A stretch of DNA of 64,000 bases from Halorutilus salinus (GCF_026242195.1 NZ_RKLV01000008.1:44896-108895); one strand, 5' to 3'; shown: positions 36,526 through 45,547, numbered from the stretch's first letter. Notes: generated from the letters alone by a model not told the origin. Numbers and translations: made by a program.

Positions 36526-37590
36526 TCACGGCTCTCCGTCCGCCGCGTCGGCTACGACGACCGCGTCGGAGTCGTCGAAGCCGACGACAACCTTCTGCCC
36601 CTCACGTACGTCCGAGAAGCCGCGAACCTCCGAAAGTATGTCGCCCGCCTCCGTCGATACAACCGCCTCGGCGTGGCTACCCATCTCCGTCAGTTCGACC
36701 ACCTCGCCGGAGAAGATGTTGTCGTAGACGTCGACGTCACGGACGAGCGCGACGTTTTCGGGACGTACGTAGACGGACGCCTCGTCGCCTTCACCGCCCT
36801 CGCCGCGTCCGTTGACACGTACCTTCGCCCCCTCGTCGGTCGTCACGTCACCGCTTCTGTCTACGACGCCGTCGAAACGCGTCGACTCGCCTACGAACTC
36901 GGCGACGAAACGCGTCCGTGGCTGTCTGTAGACCTCCCGCGGTGTCCCTTCCTGCTCCTTCTCGCCATCGTTCATCACCACGACGGTGTCAGAGACGGAG
37001 ATAGCCTCCTCCTGATCGTGCGTAACCAGAACCGTCGTAACGCCGGTTTCGTCGTGAACCCGGCGTATCTCGTTCTTTAGCTCGTTCCTGAGCGCGCGGT
37101 CGAGACCCGTCAGAGGTTCGTCGAGCAGGGCGACGTCGGGTTCGTACGAAAGCGCGCGCGCAAGCTCTACGCGTCTCGCCTCCCCGCCGCTGAGAGAGCC
37201 GGGCGATGCCGTCGACTTGTCCGACATCTCCACGAGATCGAGCACCTCGTCGACGCGTTTCCGTCTCTCGTCGGCGTCGTCTATATGCGGCTTGACCGCG
37301 TACTCGACGTTTTGGCGCACCGTCATACGTGGGAAAAGCGACGAACTCTGGAAGACGACACCGACCTGACGTTCCTCCGGCTTCGCACCCGTCACGTCGT
37401 CACCGCGTAGCAGGACACGTCCTTCATCGGGCGTCCGTATACCCGCGACGGTCTTTAGAACCGTCGTCTTTCCGCATCCGCTGGGTCCAAGGAGGGTTAC
37501 AAACTCGCCCCTCTCAGCCGAGAACGACAGACCGTCGACCGCTGTCTCTTCGCCGTAGCTCTTTGTCAGACCTCTTACTTCGAGCATCAT
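36526..37590 (-). CDS. wtpC: Tungstate/molybdate ABC transporter ATP-binding protein
   Basis: This 354-residue ATPase has Walker A GPSGCGKTT (about 35-43), signature LSGGEARRVELARAL, Walker B VALLDEP and switch LVTHDQ. The C-terminal 110 residues form a TOBE/Mop-like domain, the usual Mo/W-responsive part of ModC/WtpC. The start overlaps the permease stop (ATGATG/TGA), showing translational coupling. It energises oxyanion import with WtpA and WtpB. Confidence 0.88.
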   Translation of the reverse strand: MMLEVRGLTKSYGEETAVDGLSFSAERGEFVTLLGPSGCGKTTVLKTVAGIRTPDEGRVLLRGDDVTGAKPEERQVGVVFQSSSLFPRMTVRQNVEYAVKPHIDDADERRKRVDEVLDLVEMSDKSTASPGSLSGGEARRVELARALSYEPDVALLDEPLTGLDRALRNELKNEIRRVHDETGVTTVLVTHDQEEAISVSDTVVVMNDGEKEQEGTPREVYRQPRTRFVAEFVGESTRFDGVVDRSGDVTTDEGAKVRVNGRGEGGEGDEASVYVRPENVALVRDVDVYDNIFSGEVVELTEMGSHAEAVVSTEAGDILSEVRGFSDVREGQKVVVGFDDSDAVVVADAADGEP

Positions 37591-38357
37591 CGTCTTAACC
37601 TCGGTATACGTTCGAGCCTCTGTACGGCGACTATCACGGTCAAGCTTACGCCTATCAGTACGAGTGCGGGAGCCACGACGCCGTCGACACCGCGGGCTAT
37701 GAAGTCGACCCAGATTAATGTCGGCATCGTACGCGGGTTGTACGCCACCATCATCGTCGCACCGAACTCGCCGATAGCGCGCGCAAAGGTCAGGACGACG
37801 CCCGCACCAACCGCCGTACGCGCCGAAGGTAGAGAGACGTTCCAGAATGTCGCTATCGGACCGTGCCCCATCGTGCGTGATGCGTGTTCGAGATCCTCGT
37901 CGACAGATGAGAAGCCCGCGCGCGACGTCACGACCACGAAGGGCGACGCCACGAACGTCTGTGCGAGTACAACGCCCACGAGGCTGTCCGTCAGAGGTAC
38001 GCCCATCGAGACGGCGATACTCCCGACGGTCGTGAGCCTGCCGAACCCCATGAGGAGCATAGCACCGCCTACGACGGGGGGGAGTACGAGGGGTAGCACG
38101 ACGAGCGCCTCGACGACCACCTTCCCGCGGAACTCGGCGCGCGACAGGAAGTAGGCGAGAGGTACGCCGAATACGGTTGCGATCGCCGTCGCTACGGGAG
38201 CGGTTACGAGCGAGTTTACGACCGCCTCGCGGAATCCGGAGCCTACGTCTGACCCCGCGCCGCGTGTTCCGATAAAGAATGCCGCGAAAGGGTAGACGAC
38301 GTAAAGGAAAAGCACCGCTCCTATACCGCCGAAGACGACCGTCTCACGTCTCCTCAT
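37587..38357 (-). CDS. wtpB: Tungstate/molybdate ABC transporter permease
   Basis: This 256-residue membrane protein has five to six helices. The cytoplasmic coupling loop is DEDLEHASRTMGHGPIATFWNVSLP and is followed by ARAIGEFGATMMVAYNPRTMP, a hallmark of the ModB/WtpB permeases. It starts within the stop of wtpA and ends within the start of wtpC, giving a tightly coupled wtpABC operon. Confidence 0.9.
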   Translation of the reverse strand: MRRRETVVFGGIGAVLFLYVVYPFAAFFIGTRGAGSDVGSGFREAVVNSLVTAPVATAIATVFGVPLAYFLSRAEFRGKVVVEALVVLPLVLPPVVGGAMLLMGFGRLTTVGSIAVSMGVPLTDSLVGVVLAQTFVASPFVVVTSRAGFSSVDEDLEHASRTMGHGPIATFWNVSLPSARTAVGAGVVLTFARAIGEFGATMMVAYNPRTMPTLIWVDFIARGVDGVVAPALVLIGVSLTVIVAVQRLERIPRLRR

Positions 38358-39265
38358 GCCGATACCTCCTCAGGAACCTCGCCGTTGTAACGTATCTCAG
38401 GAACCGACAGCCCGTTCCGTCTGAGCGTATCGGGGCTGTCGAGGAGGTAGTTAACGAAGCCTATCCCCGCACCGTACCGGTCGGCTCCGTCGAGCACGGT
38501 GGCGTTGTACAGGACGGGCGAACCTCTGACGGTGTCACCGTCTTCTGTCGTGTACGTGGCTTCGGCGTACGTGTCGGCGAGTTCGGGGTTGGAAAAGTTC
38601 AGTTCATCGGGTGGCTCATGGAAAGGCAGGTCGTGGTCGACAGCCATGTTCCTGTAGGCGACAGCCGCAGACCGCGTGCCCGAACGGACGCCCGCGAGAA
38701 GCTGAGGCTCCTGTGGCTCCTCGTAGACCTTCGATACCATCTCGTTCTTGAAGCCGTCCAAGCCGTGTTTCTCCTCCGCAAGTTCGAACATCTGGACAGC
38801 CCTGTATCCGAGAGGGTCGAGTTCGGGGTCGCTTATGGCTACATCGCCATCGTCGGCGTCGCGCAGAACCTCGTACCACGGCTCACCGTCCCGGAGCCTT
38901 TTGCCGATACGCGTACCCTCGTTGTACGTGATACCGACGGAGTTCGATCCGAAGACGACGTCCCAGTCGGTGTGACCGTCGTAGAGGCGTCGGCGCAGAA
39001 GACCCGCGTCGGCGCTTACGACGACATCCGGATCCTTCTGTCGCTCCTCCACCATACGCATGACAGCCTTGGAGCCGTAGTACTCTCCCCTGTACGCCGT
39101 ACCCGTGTCGTCCTCGAACGCGGGTCCTAAGTTCTCGTCGAGGACGACGGCGAGACTCCCCGCGGATAGGACGGTCACGCCGCGTGAGCCGAGACAGCCC
39201 GTTGCCGGTACCGTTACTCCTGCCGTGGCTCCGGCGAGCGCCGCCACAAACCCTCTACGTCGCAT
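38354..39265 (-). CDS. wtpA: Tungstate/molybdate substrate-binding lipoprotein
   Basis: This 303-residue exported protein has a short Arg-rich signal (MRRRGFVAALAG) and lipobox Cys24 (VPATGC). The mature part shows VLSAGSLAVVLDENLGPAF, a GSKAVMRMVEE oxyanion-binding segment, and DPELDPLGYRAVQMFELAE, all typical of WtpA/ModA class proteins. It captures tungstate or molybdate outside the membrane. First gene of wtpABC, divergent from the Tfx-like regulator. Confidence 0.9.
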   Translation of the reverse strand: MRRRGFVAALAGATAGVTVPATGCLGSRGVTVLSAGSLAVVLDENLGPAFEDDTGTAYRGEYYGSKAVMRMVEERQKDPDVVVSADAGLLRRRLYDGHTDWDVVFGSNSVGITYNEGTRIGKRLRDGEPWYEVLRDADDGDVAISDPELDPLGYRAVQMFELAEEKHGLDGFKNEMVSKVYEEPQEPQLLAGVRSGTRSAAVAYRNMAVDHDLPFHEPPDELNFSNPELADTYAEATYTTEDGDTVRGSPVLYNATVLDGADRYGAGIGFVNYLLDSPDTLRRNGLSVPEIRYNGEVPEEVSA

Positions 39266-39277
39266 GTAGATAAACTG

Positions 39278-39322
39278 TAACTGGTTAAGGTAAAGGCTTA
39301 TGTTAATCAGAGTTGTTTAACA
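39278..39322. promoter_or_regulatory. Candidate operator region between wtpA and the Tfx-like gene
   Basis: The 60-bp divergent region holds TAACTGGTTA (39278-39287, inverted repeat TAAC/GTTA) and TGTTAA-N10-TTAACA (39301-39322). A GCTTATG box (about 39296-39302) is placed 27 nt before the Tfx start. Repeated GTTAA/TTAAC half-sites overlapping both promoters suggest control by one DNA-binding protein, most simply the Tfx-like regulator itself. Confidence 0.45.
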
Positions 39323-39325
39323 GAC

Positions 39326-39748
39326 GTGGAGCTACCTGACACCGACGGTACCTTCCTGACCGAGAGACAGGCGCGCGTTCTGTCGATGCGTCACGAGGGC
39401 ATGACTCAGCGCGAGATAGCCGACGATTTCGGTACGACCACGGCGAACGTCAGCATGATAGAGAGCACAGCGGAGGAGAACGTCAAAAAGGCGCGTCGGA
39501 CTGTAGAACTCGCAAAGAGGATACGGACGCCCGACCGCGTACAGGTTTCGACGGGCGACCATATCGACGAGGTGGTCGAAACAGTCTACGATGTCGGCGA
39601 CGTCCGCGGCGTCAGCATAGGGTACTCGCGCCCCGAACTGTACACCCATATCTATACCACACTCTCCGACCTGTTCGACGGCGAACGTTTCAACGGGTCG
39701 GTCGAGATAGGCGTCACCGACGACGGCGAGGTTGAGTTCTACCGCTGA
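39326..39748 (+). CDS. Tfx-family DNA-binding protein, probable Mo/W regulator
   Basis: This 140-residue protein (GTG start) has an N-terminal HTH (LTERQARVLSMRHEGMTQREIADDFGTTTANVSMIESTAEENV, about 11-53) and a C-terminal domain (70-140) of the Tfx type. Tfx was described in a methanogen as a protein binding downstream of the molybdenum formylmethanofuran dehydrogenase promoter. Here it sits between wtpABC and moaC, so regulation of Mo/W uptake and cofactor synthesis is likely (inference). Its 3' end overlaps moaC by 10 nt. Confidence 0.82.
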   Translation: MELPDTDGTFLTERQARVLSMRHEGMTQREIADDFGTTTANVSMIESTAEENVKKARRTVELAKRIRTPDRVQVSTGDHIDEVVETVYDVGDVRGVSIGYSRPELYTHIYTTLSDLFDGERFNGSVEIGVTDDGEVEFYR

Positions 39749-40218
39749 CGTTTCACCTTCTCGTCCACCGTCACGTCCTCGATACGCGCTTCCGGGTATC
39801 CGCCGTCTTCGTCCTTCTCGGCGCTCTTTACCATGTCCCAGACGGTCAGGAGTGCGCGTGTCACGCCGTTTAGAGCCTCCATCTCGACGCCTGTTTTCCC
39901 AGTCGACGTGACGGAGACGCGTGCGACGACGGCGTCTTCCTCCAGCTCAAACCCGGTGTCGATACCCGTCACGGGGATCTGGTGGCACATCGGCACGTCC
40001 TCCCATGTATGCTTCACAGCGTCTATCGCCGCTATACGTGCGGTCGAAAGGACGTTCCCCTTCTCGACATCGCCTTCGCGTATAGCCGTCACCGTCTCCT
40101 CACGTAGACGTATACCGCCCGAAGCCGTCGACTCGCGCCGTACGTCGTCCTTCTCGGTCACGTCGACCATCTGCGCCTCACCGTCCTGTATATGCGTGAA
40201 CTCGGGGTCGTCGGTCAT
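39739..40218 (-). CDS. moaC: Cyclic pyranopterin monophosphate synthase
   Basis: This 159-residue enzyme completes formation of cPMP after MoaA. Visible: MVDVTEKDDVRRESTASG, MCHQIPVTGIDTGFEL and GKTGVEMEALNGVTRALLTVWDMVKSAEKD with the catalytic Lys/His residues. The ATG at 40218 (MTDDPEFTH) is preferred over one 7 codons upstream by family alignment. It closes the molybdenum region. Confidence 0.93.
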   Translation of the reverse strand: MTDDPEFTHIQDGEAQMVDVTEKDDVRRESTASGGIRLREETVTAIREGDVEKGNVLSTARIAAIDAVKHTWEDVPMCHQIPVTGIDTGFELEEDAVVARVSVTSTGKTGVEMEALNGVTRALLTVWDMVKSAEKDEDGGYPEARIEDVTVDEKVKRQR

Positions 40219-40313
40219 GTACAGGGATGTCGTCGTCACGGCTTAACTCCGTCGCCGCGGTCGGAGCGCCCGGAAACGTAATCTTCTTTGTCCGTCCGCG
40301 CTCGTTCTCCGAC

Positions 40314-40847
40314 ATGGCGAACCTATGGACGGATATCGACGCAGGACCGAATCCGCCCCACGAGATACACGCCGTCGTCGAGTGTCTCAAGGGCGAGCGC
40401 AACAAGTACGAGTACGACAAGGACGTAGAGGGATGTGTCCTCGATCGCGTCCTACATTCGAACGTACACTACCCGTCGGACTACGGCTTCATACCGCGTT
40501 CTTTCTACGACGACGACGACCCGCTCGACGTACTCGTCCTCGTAAAGGATCAGACGTTTCCCGGATGCGTCATAGAGGCGCGCCCCGTAGGTCTGATGGG
40601 TATGGACGACGACGGCGAAAAGGACGACAAGGTCATCGCCGTTCCGACCGAGGATCCGCGTTACGACGACGTACAGGATATCGACGACGTGGACGACCAT
40701 CTCAAGGAGGAGATAGAGCATTTCTTCGAGACTTATAAGGCGCTCGAACCCGGCAAGGAGACGGAGGCGCTCGGATTCGAAGGGAAGGCGTCGGCGGAGG
40801 AAGCGATAGAACGTTCGCTCGAAATCTACGAGGAGAGGTTCGAGTAA
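40314..40847 (+). CDS. ppa: Inorganic pyrophosphatase
   Basis: This 177-residue family I soluble pyrophosphatase starts at ATG 40314 (MANLWTDIDAGPNPPHEIHAVVE); the open frame upstream is not conserved. Metal-binding residues lie in RNKYEYDKDVEGCVLDR, HYPSDYGFIPRSFYDDDDPLDVLVL and EDDKV-type segments. It removes PPi made by tRNA synthetases and adenylylating enzymes. Confidence 0.94.
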   Translation: MANLWTDIDAGPNPPHEIHAVVECLKGERNKYEYDKDVEGCVLDRVLHSNVHYPSDYGFIPRSFYDDDDPLDVLVLVKDQTFPGCVIEARPVGLMGMDDDGEKDDKVIAVPTEDPRYDDVQDIDDVDDHLKEEIEHFFETYKALEPGKETEALGFEGKASAEEAIERSLEIYEERFE

Positions 40848-40887
40848 CGTCGAAAGCCGGTTAAGGAAGCTTCTCCTACACCAACCC

Positions 40888-41169
40888 ATGCCCGAATACG
40901 TGATCTGGCCCGCGTACATCGACTCGTCTAAGACGCGATCCGAAGGGCGTCGCCTGCCGCGCGACGTCGCCGTCGACTCGCCGAGCGCCGCAGAGGTTGC
41001 GAACGCCGCCAAACAGGTGGGGTACGAACCCGAGTACGAACCCGACAAGCAGTATCCGCGGTCGTGGTGGGAAGGAACCGGACGCGTCACGGTGGAGACG
41101 GAAGACTCGAAGCCAGATGTCCTCCGTGCGGTCGCGGCGTACGTCGACGTTCTGAGGGAGGAGGCGTAA
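40888..41169 (+). CDS. srp19: Signal recognition particle 19 kDa protein
   Basis: This 93-residue archaeal SRP19 opens MPEYVIWPAYIDSSKTRSEGRRLPRD, with the conserved IWPxYxDxxxTRxEGRRxP signature, and has KQYPRSWWEGTGRVTV near 53. It binds SRP RNA and helps SRP54 assembly. Stop and next start overlap (TAATG), forming srp19-PHP-gar1. Confidence 0.94.
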   Translation: MPEYVIWPAYIDSSKTRSEGRRLPRDVAVDSPSAAEVANAAKQVGYEPEYEPDKQYPRSWWEGTGRVTVETEDSKPDVLRAVAAYVDVLREEA

Positions 41170-41831
41170 TGTCCCAAACACCCGGTATGATCGATCTGCA
41201 TTCACACACGTTCGCAAGCGACGGCGAACTCGTCCCCGCCGAACACGCGCGTAGGGCGGAAGTACAGGGCGTCGAGGTTCTCGGAATCACCGACCACGCC
41301 GACGCGAGCAACGTAGAGGACTGCGTCGAACGTATCGAGCGCGCAAAGGAGACAACGCCCATAGAGGTTCTTTCTGGCGTCGAGGTCACCCACGTTCCGC
41401 CGAACCGTATCGCGTCGGTCGTCGAACGCGCGCGCGACGCCGGCGCGGACATCGTCGTCGCACACGGCGAGACGCCCGTCGAACCCGTCGTTGAAGGAAC
41501 AAACCGCAAAGCGATAGAGGCGGGCGTCGACGTTCTCGGACATCCGGGACGTATCACGCGCGACGACGCCCGACTCGCCGCCGAACGCGGTGTCCGTCTC
41601 GAAATCACGGCGCGCGGCGGGCATTCTCTCGCAAACGGACACGTCGCACGTATGGCGGAGGAGAAGGGGGCTACGCTCGTCGTCGACACCGACGCACACC
41701 ATCCGCGTGACTTTATTACACGTGACCGTGCGGTCGAGATAGCGCGCCTCGCGGGTCTGTCGCACGAACGCGCCGTCGAGGTCGTCGACGACAGTCCACG
41801 TGAACTGTTGGACGAGAAAGATCTACCATGA
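41169..41831 (+). CDS. PHP-domain metal-dependent phosphoesterase
   Basis: The 220-residue protein starts at ATG 41169, overlapping the srp19 stop by one base. PHP motifs: IDLHSHTFASDGE (residues 8-20), LGITDHAD (about 38-45), GVEVTH and a C-terminal DTDAHHPRD. The fold is shared with histidinol-phosphatase-type phosphoesterases; substrate unknown. It is 4 nt overlapped with gar1, so it is embedded between two RNP genes. Confidence 0.87.
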   Translation: MSQTPGMIDLHSHTFASDGELVPAEHARRAEVQGVEVLGITDHADASNVEDCVERIERAKETTPIEVLSGVEVTHVPPNRIASVVERARDAGADIVVAHGETPVEPVVEGTNRKAIEAGVDVLGHPGRITRDDARLAAERGVRLEITARGGHSLANGHVARMAEEKGATLVVDTDAHHPRDFITRDRAVEIARLAGLSHERAVEVVDDSPRELLDEKDLP

Positions 41832-42046
41832 GACGTTTCGGACGCGCCGTTTCTCACACGGGCGGTGCGCTCGTCGTCCACTGCGCCGAAGGAACCGAAC
41901 CCGTCTTCGACGCTCCTGTCTACGACGCCTCTCTTGACCGTCTCGGAACCACGTTTGAGTTCTTTGGACCCGTCGACCGCCCGTACGCACTCGTTGAAAC
42001 GGACGCGCGCCCCGAACGCGACGGTAAGCTCTACCTACGCGACTAA
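41828..42046 (+). CDS. gar1: H/ACA RNP subunit Gar1-like protein
   Basis: This 72-residue protein is a small beta-barrel with VYDASLDRLGTTFEFFGPVDRPYALVE, the FGPVxxPY signature of Gar1. Gar1 binds Cbf5 in box H/ACA pseudouridylation complexes. The srp19-gar1 arrangement is usual in haloarchaea. Start overlaps the PHP gene stop (ATGA). Confidence 0.88.
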   Translation: MRRFGRAVSHTGGALVVHCAEGTEPVFDAPVYDASLDRLGTTFEFFGPVDRPYALVETDARPERDGKLYLRD

Positions 42047-42612
42047 GAAACCTCCCTTACCGACTCAAAGCCGACATCGAACGAGGCGGGACCCAGCGCG
42101 ACGGTCGCGTTTCCTTCGACGCGCGCGTACCACGTCCCGCCGCTCACCAGACCCGAAAGACCCGATCTACCTGCGGCTGTGACGAGGTTCTCGTGGGTGA
42201 CGTTGAACTCGTTCGTCTCCGTCACCGTTCCGTTCGGCGGTACGTCTATACCGCGTACGGTTCCCGTGCCGAGGTACTCGTACGAGCCATCGCGGTCGCC
42301 CGACAGGTAGACGTCGTACTCGACGACACGAACCTTCCCTCCGAGATGGTTAGGGTTCTCGATACGTATACGGTTCCGAACGGTCGCGCCTTCGCTGTCC
42401 ACGTCCGAGATACCACCCTTGGGGACGCCGACGGGTCCTACGGTCGTCTCCTCGACAGAGACGTTAGGGCGGTCGAAGTCGCCTGTCAGAGCCTGACCCA
42501 AGGCGGAACCCGGGTCGCCGACGACGAGGTACCCCGTTGCGGTAGCGCCGACGACGGCTACGACGACGACGGCGACCAAGACGCCGAAGGCTATGAGTGC
42601 GATCCTGAGCAT
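42043..42612 (-). CDS. Membrane-anchored LEA14/WHy-like protein
   Basis: The 189-residue form starts at ATG 42612; a TTTTAC box about 24 nt upstream supports it over an ATG five codons earlier. One N-terminal membrane helix (about 4-30) anchors an external beta-sandwich domain with RNRIRIENPNHLGGKVRVVEYDVYLSGD, typical of LEA type 2/WHy proteins linked to desiccation and osmotic stress. Convergent with gar1 (4-nt overlap). Confidence 0.75.
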   Translation of the reverse strand: MLRIALIAFGVLVAVVVVAVVGATATGYLVVGDPGSALGQALTGDFDRPNVSVEETTVGPVGVPKGGISDVDSEGATVRNRIRIENPNHLGGKVRVVEYDVYLSGDRDGSYEYLGTGTVRGIDVPPNGTVTETNEFNVTHENLVTAAGRSGLSGLVSGGTWYARVEGNATVALGPASFDVGFESVREVS

Positions 42613-42648
42613 ACTGTGTCGGCGCACCGACGGTGTAAAAGTATGGCG

Positions 42649-43317
42649 CTACCCGCGGTCGCGCTCGCGTTCGACCGCCTCGATAAAGCCACGAGAATAC
42701 GAGGCTTCTGTGACGAACTCCGCCGCCTCGCGCGCCGTCTCGTCGGCGTTCGCCACTGCGTAAGAGACACCCGCGCGGTCGAACGTGCCCACGTCGTTCT
42801 CGGAGTCACCGATAGCGACGAACTCAGAGGGGTCGAAGCCGAGGCGGTCGGCGACGGCAACGAGACCCTGTCCCTTGTCCACGTCGGGCGACTTGACGTG
42901 GTACGCGTACCCTGTGTCGAGAACCTCCAGACCGTGGCGCTCCGCGACGCGCTTGACCTCATCCTTCGAACGGTCGAGCGAGACAGCGACCTCGGTCTCA
43001 CGCCAACGGTTGACGAGGTCGGTTCCCTCCCATCCGAGGTCGCCGTCGGGCGCGTACTCCTCGACGAAGCCTTCGAGATCCTCGTCGGGAACGTGGAACC
43101 TAACGTCTCCGTCGGCGTACGTTACACCGCCTGTCTCAGCGACGGCGTTAGGCTCTATACCGACGTAGGTGCAGAGAGCGTTCGCGTTCGGTAGCACCTT
43201 TCCTGTACAGACGACGACCGTCTCCACGGCGCGTAGGGGTTCGAAGACGGACGGGTCGAGAGCGCCGCTACCGTCGCCGCGTGTCAACGTTCCGTCTATA
43301 TCTACGGCGAGGCGCAC
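42649..43317 (-). CDS. Phosphoglycolate phosphatase (archaeal HAD type)
   Basis: This 222-residue HAD-superfamily protein has the nucleophile motif AVDIDGTLT (4-12), motif II VVCTGK, and the Lys plus motif IV stretch DKGQGLVAVADRLGF..VAIGDSENDVGTF. Length and motifs match the archaeal phosphoglycolate phosphatase/SPP-like group, clearing 2-phosphoglycolate. It begins 1 nt after the radA stop, so they share a transcript. Confidence 0.87.
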   Translation of the reverse strand: MRLAVDIDGTLTRGDGSGALDPSVFEPLRAVETVVVCTGKVLPNANALCTYVGIEPNAVAETGGVTYADGDVRFHVPDEDLEGFVEEYAPDGDLGWEGTDLVNRWRETEVAVSLDRSKDEVKRVAERHGLEVLDTGYAYHVKSPDVDKGQGLVAVADRLGFDPSEFVAIGDSENDVGTFDRAGVSYAVANADETAREAAEFVTEASYSRGFIEAVERERDRG

Positions 43318-43318
43318 G

Positions 43319-44401
43319 TCACTCAGGCTTCAGACCTTCCTCGGTTATACGTAGCACCGATTCGCCGTCGGGCAGGTTCGGCGAGTCGACTAGCTTTATA
43401 ATACGTTTGTCCTTCTTGCTCTTACGTATGTAGATACGGAACGTCGACGTATGTCCGAGTATGTTACCGCCGACGGGCTTCGTCGGATCACCGAACATAG
43501 AGTCGGGGTTCGACTGAACCTGATTCGTAACGACCGCGGCGGCGTTATGGAGCGAAGCGACGCGGAGTATGTCGTGCATATGCTTGTTTAGCTTCTGCTG
43601 TCGGTTTGCGAGGTTGCCGCGTCCCACGTACTCGGCACGGAAATGGGCGGTCAGCGAGTCGATTGCGAGAAGACCGACGGGGAACTCGGAGTCCTCGAGC
43701 TCGTCCGCCATGTCGCGCGCCTCCTCCGCAAGCAGTATCTGGTGGTTCGAGTTGAAAGCCTTGGCTACATGGACGCGCTCCAAGAACTCGTCGACGAGGT
43801 CGTCGAGAACCTCGTCCGTCTCCTCCGGAAGGTCTTCGAGATCCTCGCCGAGTTCAACTTCCTCGACATCCTCCTTCCCCATGTCAAGGTCGCGGCGGAG
43901 GAGATCCGCGAGTATCTCGCCGTCGAGTCCCTTCACCATCTGCGCGATGCGCTCCGGGCGGAACGTGTCTTCTGTGTCGATGAAGATGGCGCTCTTTTCG
44001 AGACCGCCGTGTTCCTCAGGAAGCTGAACATTAACCGCCAACTGGTGCGTAAACTGGCTCTTACCGCTACCGAACTCGCCGTACGTCTCTGTGATAGACT
44101 GCGTCTCCATACCTCCACCGAGCATCTCGTCGACCTCAGGCACGAGCGTCTTTAGCTTGCCTATCTCCGCCCTACGTTCCAGAAGCTGTGAACCCGTCTC
44201 AAACCCGCCGACGTCTGCTTCCTGCCGCGCCGCGCGTATTATCTTCTCCGCGTTGTTGTCCCCCACGTTTGCGTTCTCCGAAAGCTCCCCCGGACTTGCG
44301 ACAGCGACCGACTCTACCGTGTTGTATCCCGCATCAGAGAGCTTGTCCGCCGTCTTGGAGCCAACGCCGCGTAGCTGTTCGAGGTTCTCGTCAGAACTCA
44401 T
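43319..44401 (-). CDS. radA: DNA repair and recombination protein RadA
   Basis: RadA is the archaeal RecA/Rad51 recombinase. The 360-residue form from ATG 44401 opens with the helix-hairpin-helix domain ([20 protein letters not shown]); a longer frame upstream is rejected. Walker A is GEFGSGKS, Walker [16 protein letters not shown], then [11 protein letters not shown]. Between residues about 190 and 230 there is a run of Asp/Glu that makes it longer than the usual ~343 residues. No intein is present. A TTTAAA box lies 28 nt upstream. Confidence 0.95.
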   Translation of the reverse strand: MSSDENLEQLRGVGSKTADKLSDAGYNTVESVAVASPGELSENANVGDNNAEKIIRAARQEADVGGFETGSQLLERRAEIGKLKTLVPEVDEMLGGGMETQSITETYGEFGSGKSQFTHQLAVNVQLPEEHGGLEKSAIFIDTEDTFRPERIAQMVKGLDGEILADLLRRDLDMGKEDVEEVELGEDLEDLPEETDEVLDDLVDEFLERVHVAKAFNSNHQILLAEEARDMADELEDSEFPVGLLAIDSLTAHFRAEYVGRGNLANRQQKLNKHMHDILRVASLHNAAAVVTNQVQSNPDSMFGDPTKPVGGNILGHTSTFRIYIRKSKKDKRIIKLVDSPNLPDGESVLRITEEGLKPE

Positions 44402-44426
44402 GTGGACGGTATAGCCCGCGGGTGCG

Positions 44427-44432
44427 TTTAAA
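44427..44432 (-). promoter_or_regulatory. TATA box of radA
   Basis: TTTAAA is centred 28 nt before the radA ATG at 44401 on the minus strand, fitting a leaderless transcript and fixing the radA start. Confidence 0.55.
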
Positions 44433-44503
44433 GCTTTACAGACCCGCGCCGGTATGCGCGCAGGCATAGCCCAACGTTCATACCGCACGACAGCGTACAC
44501 CGA

Positions 44504-45547
44504 ATGATGGCATCGGTTCCGTGTCCCGAATGCGGCGCACCCACGTCGGCGGGAGAGCTTTGCGACGAATGCTACGCCGACAGGCTCGACGTTCTCGACG
44601 CACCCGACGAGGCAGAGGTGCGCGTCTGCTCCAACTGCGGCTCCTACGTACGTGACGGCGGCTGGACATCGCACGACGAACCTCTTCCCGACGACGAACT
44701 CGCCGTCTCCGCTGTCAAGGACGGGGTACGTCTCCATGCCGACGCACGCGAACCAGAGGTTGTCGTCGGCGTCGAAAGCCGTGACCCCAACGTCCTACGT
44801 GTCTCGGTCGAGGCGAAGGCGTACGTCCGCGGCTACAGTGTCGACGACGAAGCCTCCGTCCGTGTCGTACTCGACCGCCGAACGTGTCCGACGTGCGCCA
44901 AACGTTCGGGGGGGTACTACGAGAGCGTCGTCCAGATACGCGCCGAAGGACGCGACCCGACCGACGACGAGACCGAAAGGGCGCTCGAACACGCGTACGG
45001 GATAGCCGGACGCGACTACGCCGACCGCGACACGTTCGTGACGGAGACGCACGAGGTACGCGGCGGTCTCGATATCTACATGAGCACGAGCGACGCGGGA
45101 CAGCAGGTGGCGCGGCGTATGACGGAGGAGTACGGCGGTGTCTACGACGACTCCGCAACGCTCGTGGGAGAGAAGGACGGCGAGGAGCTTTACCGTGTCA
45201 CGTACGCCGTCTCCCTACCTGAGTTCGTTCCGGGTGACGTTGTCGAGGTCGAAGGAAACCCCGTACTCGTCACCAACAACGCCGAGGTTCTGAAATGCAC
45301 CGACCTCCGGACGGGACGACGCCAGACCTTCGACGACGTTAACCCCGAGCGTCTCGGTAACGTACGTGACGCCGAGTATACGACGGTCGTCTCGGTTTCA
45401 GGAGACGAGATGCAGGTTATAGATCCGTCGACGTACGAGACGGTGACCGTCTCGCGCCCGCCTTTCGTCGACGCGCGTCAGGGCGACGAGGTAAAGCTTC
45501 TACCGACGCGTGGAAACCCTCTACCTGTTCCAAACAAGAACTCTTAA
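44504..45547 (+). CDS. NMD3-family protein
   Basis: This 347-residue protein opens with zinc-binding pairs [13 protein letters not shown] and CSNCGSYV, and another pair CPTC near 128, matching the Cys-rich N-terminus of NMD3, the large-subunit ribosome export adaptor of eukaryotes. The archaeal homologue probably binds the 50S subunit. Tandem ATGs (44504, 44507) make the exact start uncertain by one codon. Divergent from radA. Confidence 0.85.
   Translation: MMASVPCPECGAPTSAGELCDECYADRLDVLDAPDEAEVRVCSNCGSYVRDGGWTSHDEPLPDDELAVSAVKDGVRLHADAREPEVVVGVESRDPNVLRVSVEAKAYVRGYSVDDEASVRVVLDRRTCPTCAKRSGGYYESVVQIRAEGRDPTDDETERALEHAYGIAGRDYADRDTFVTETHEVRGGLDIYMSTSDAGQQVARRMTEEYGGVYDDSATLVGEKDGEELYRVTYAVSLPEFVPGDVVEVEGNPVLVTNNAEVLKCTDLRTGRRQTFDDVNPERLGNVRDAEYTTVVSVSGDEMQVIDPSTYETVTVSRPPFVDARQGDEVKLLPTRGNPLPVPNKNS

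Noticed and set aside
36097..37080. 327-codon plus-strand frame opposite moeA and wtpC
   Set aside because: Starts as Arg/Pro-rich sequence and lies wholly opposite two well-supported genes.
43319..44401. Intein in RadA
   Set aside because: Walker A, Walker B and flanking motifs are continuous and spaced as in normal RadA; only a short acidic insertion is present.
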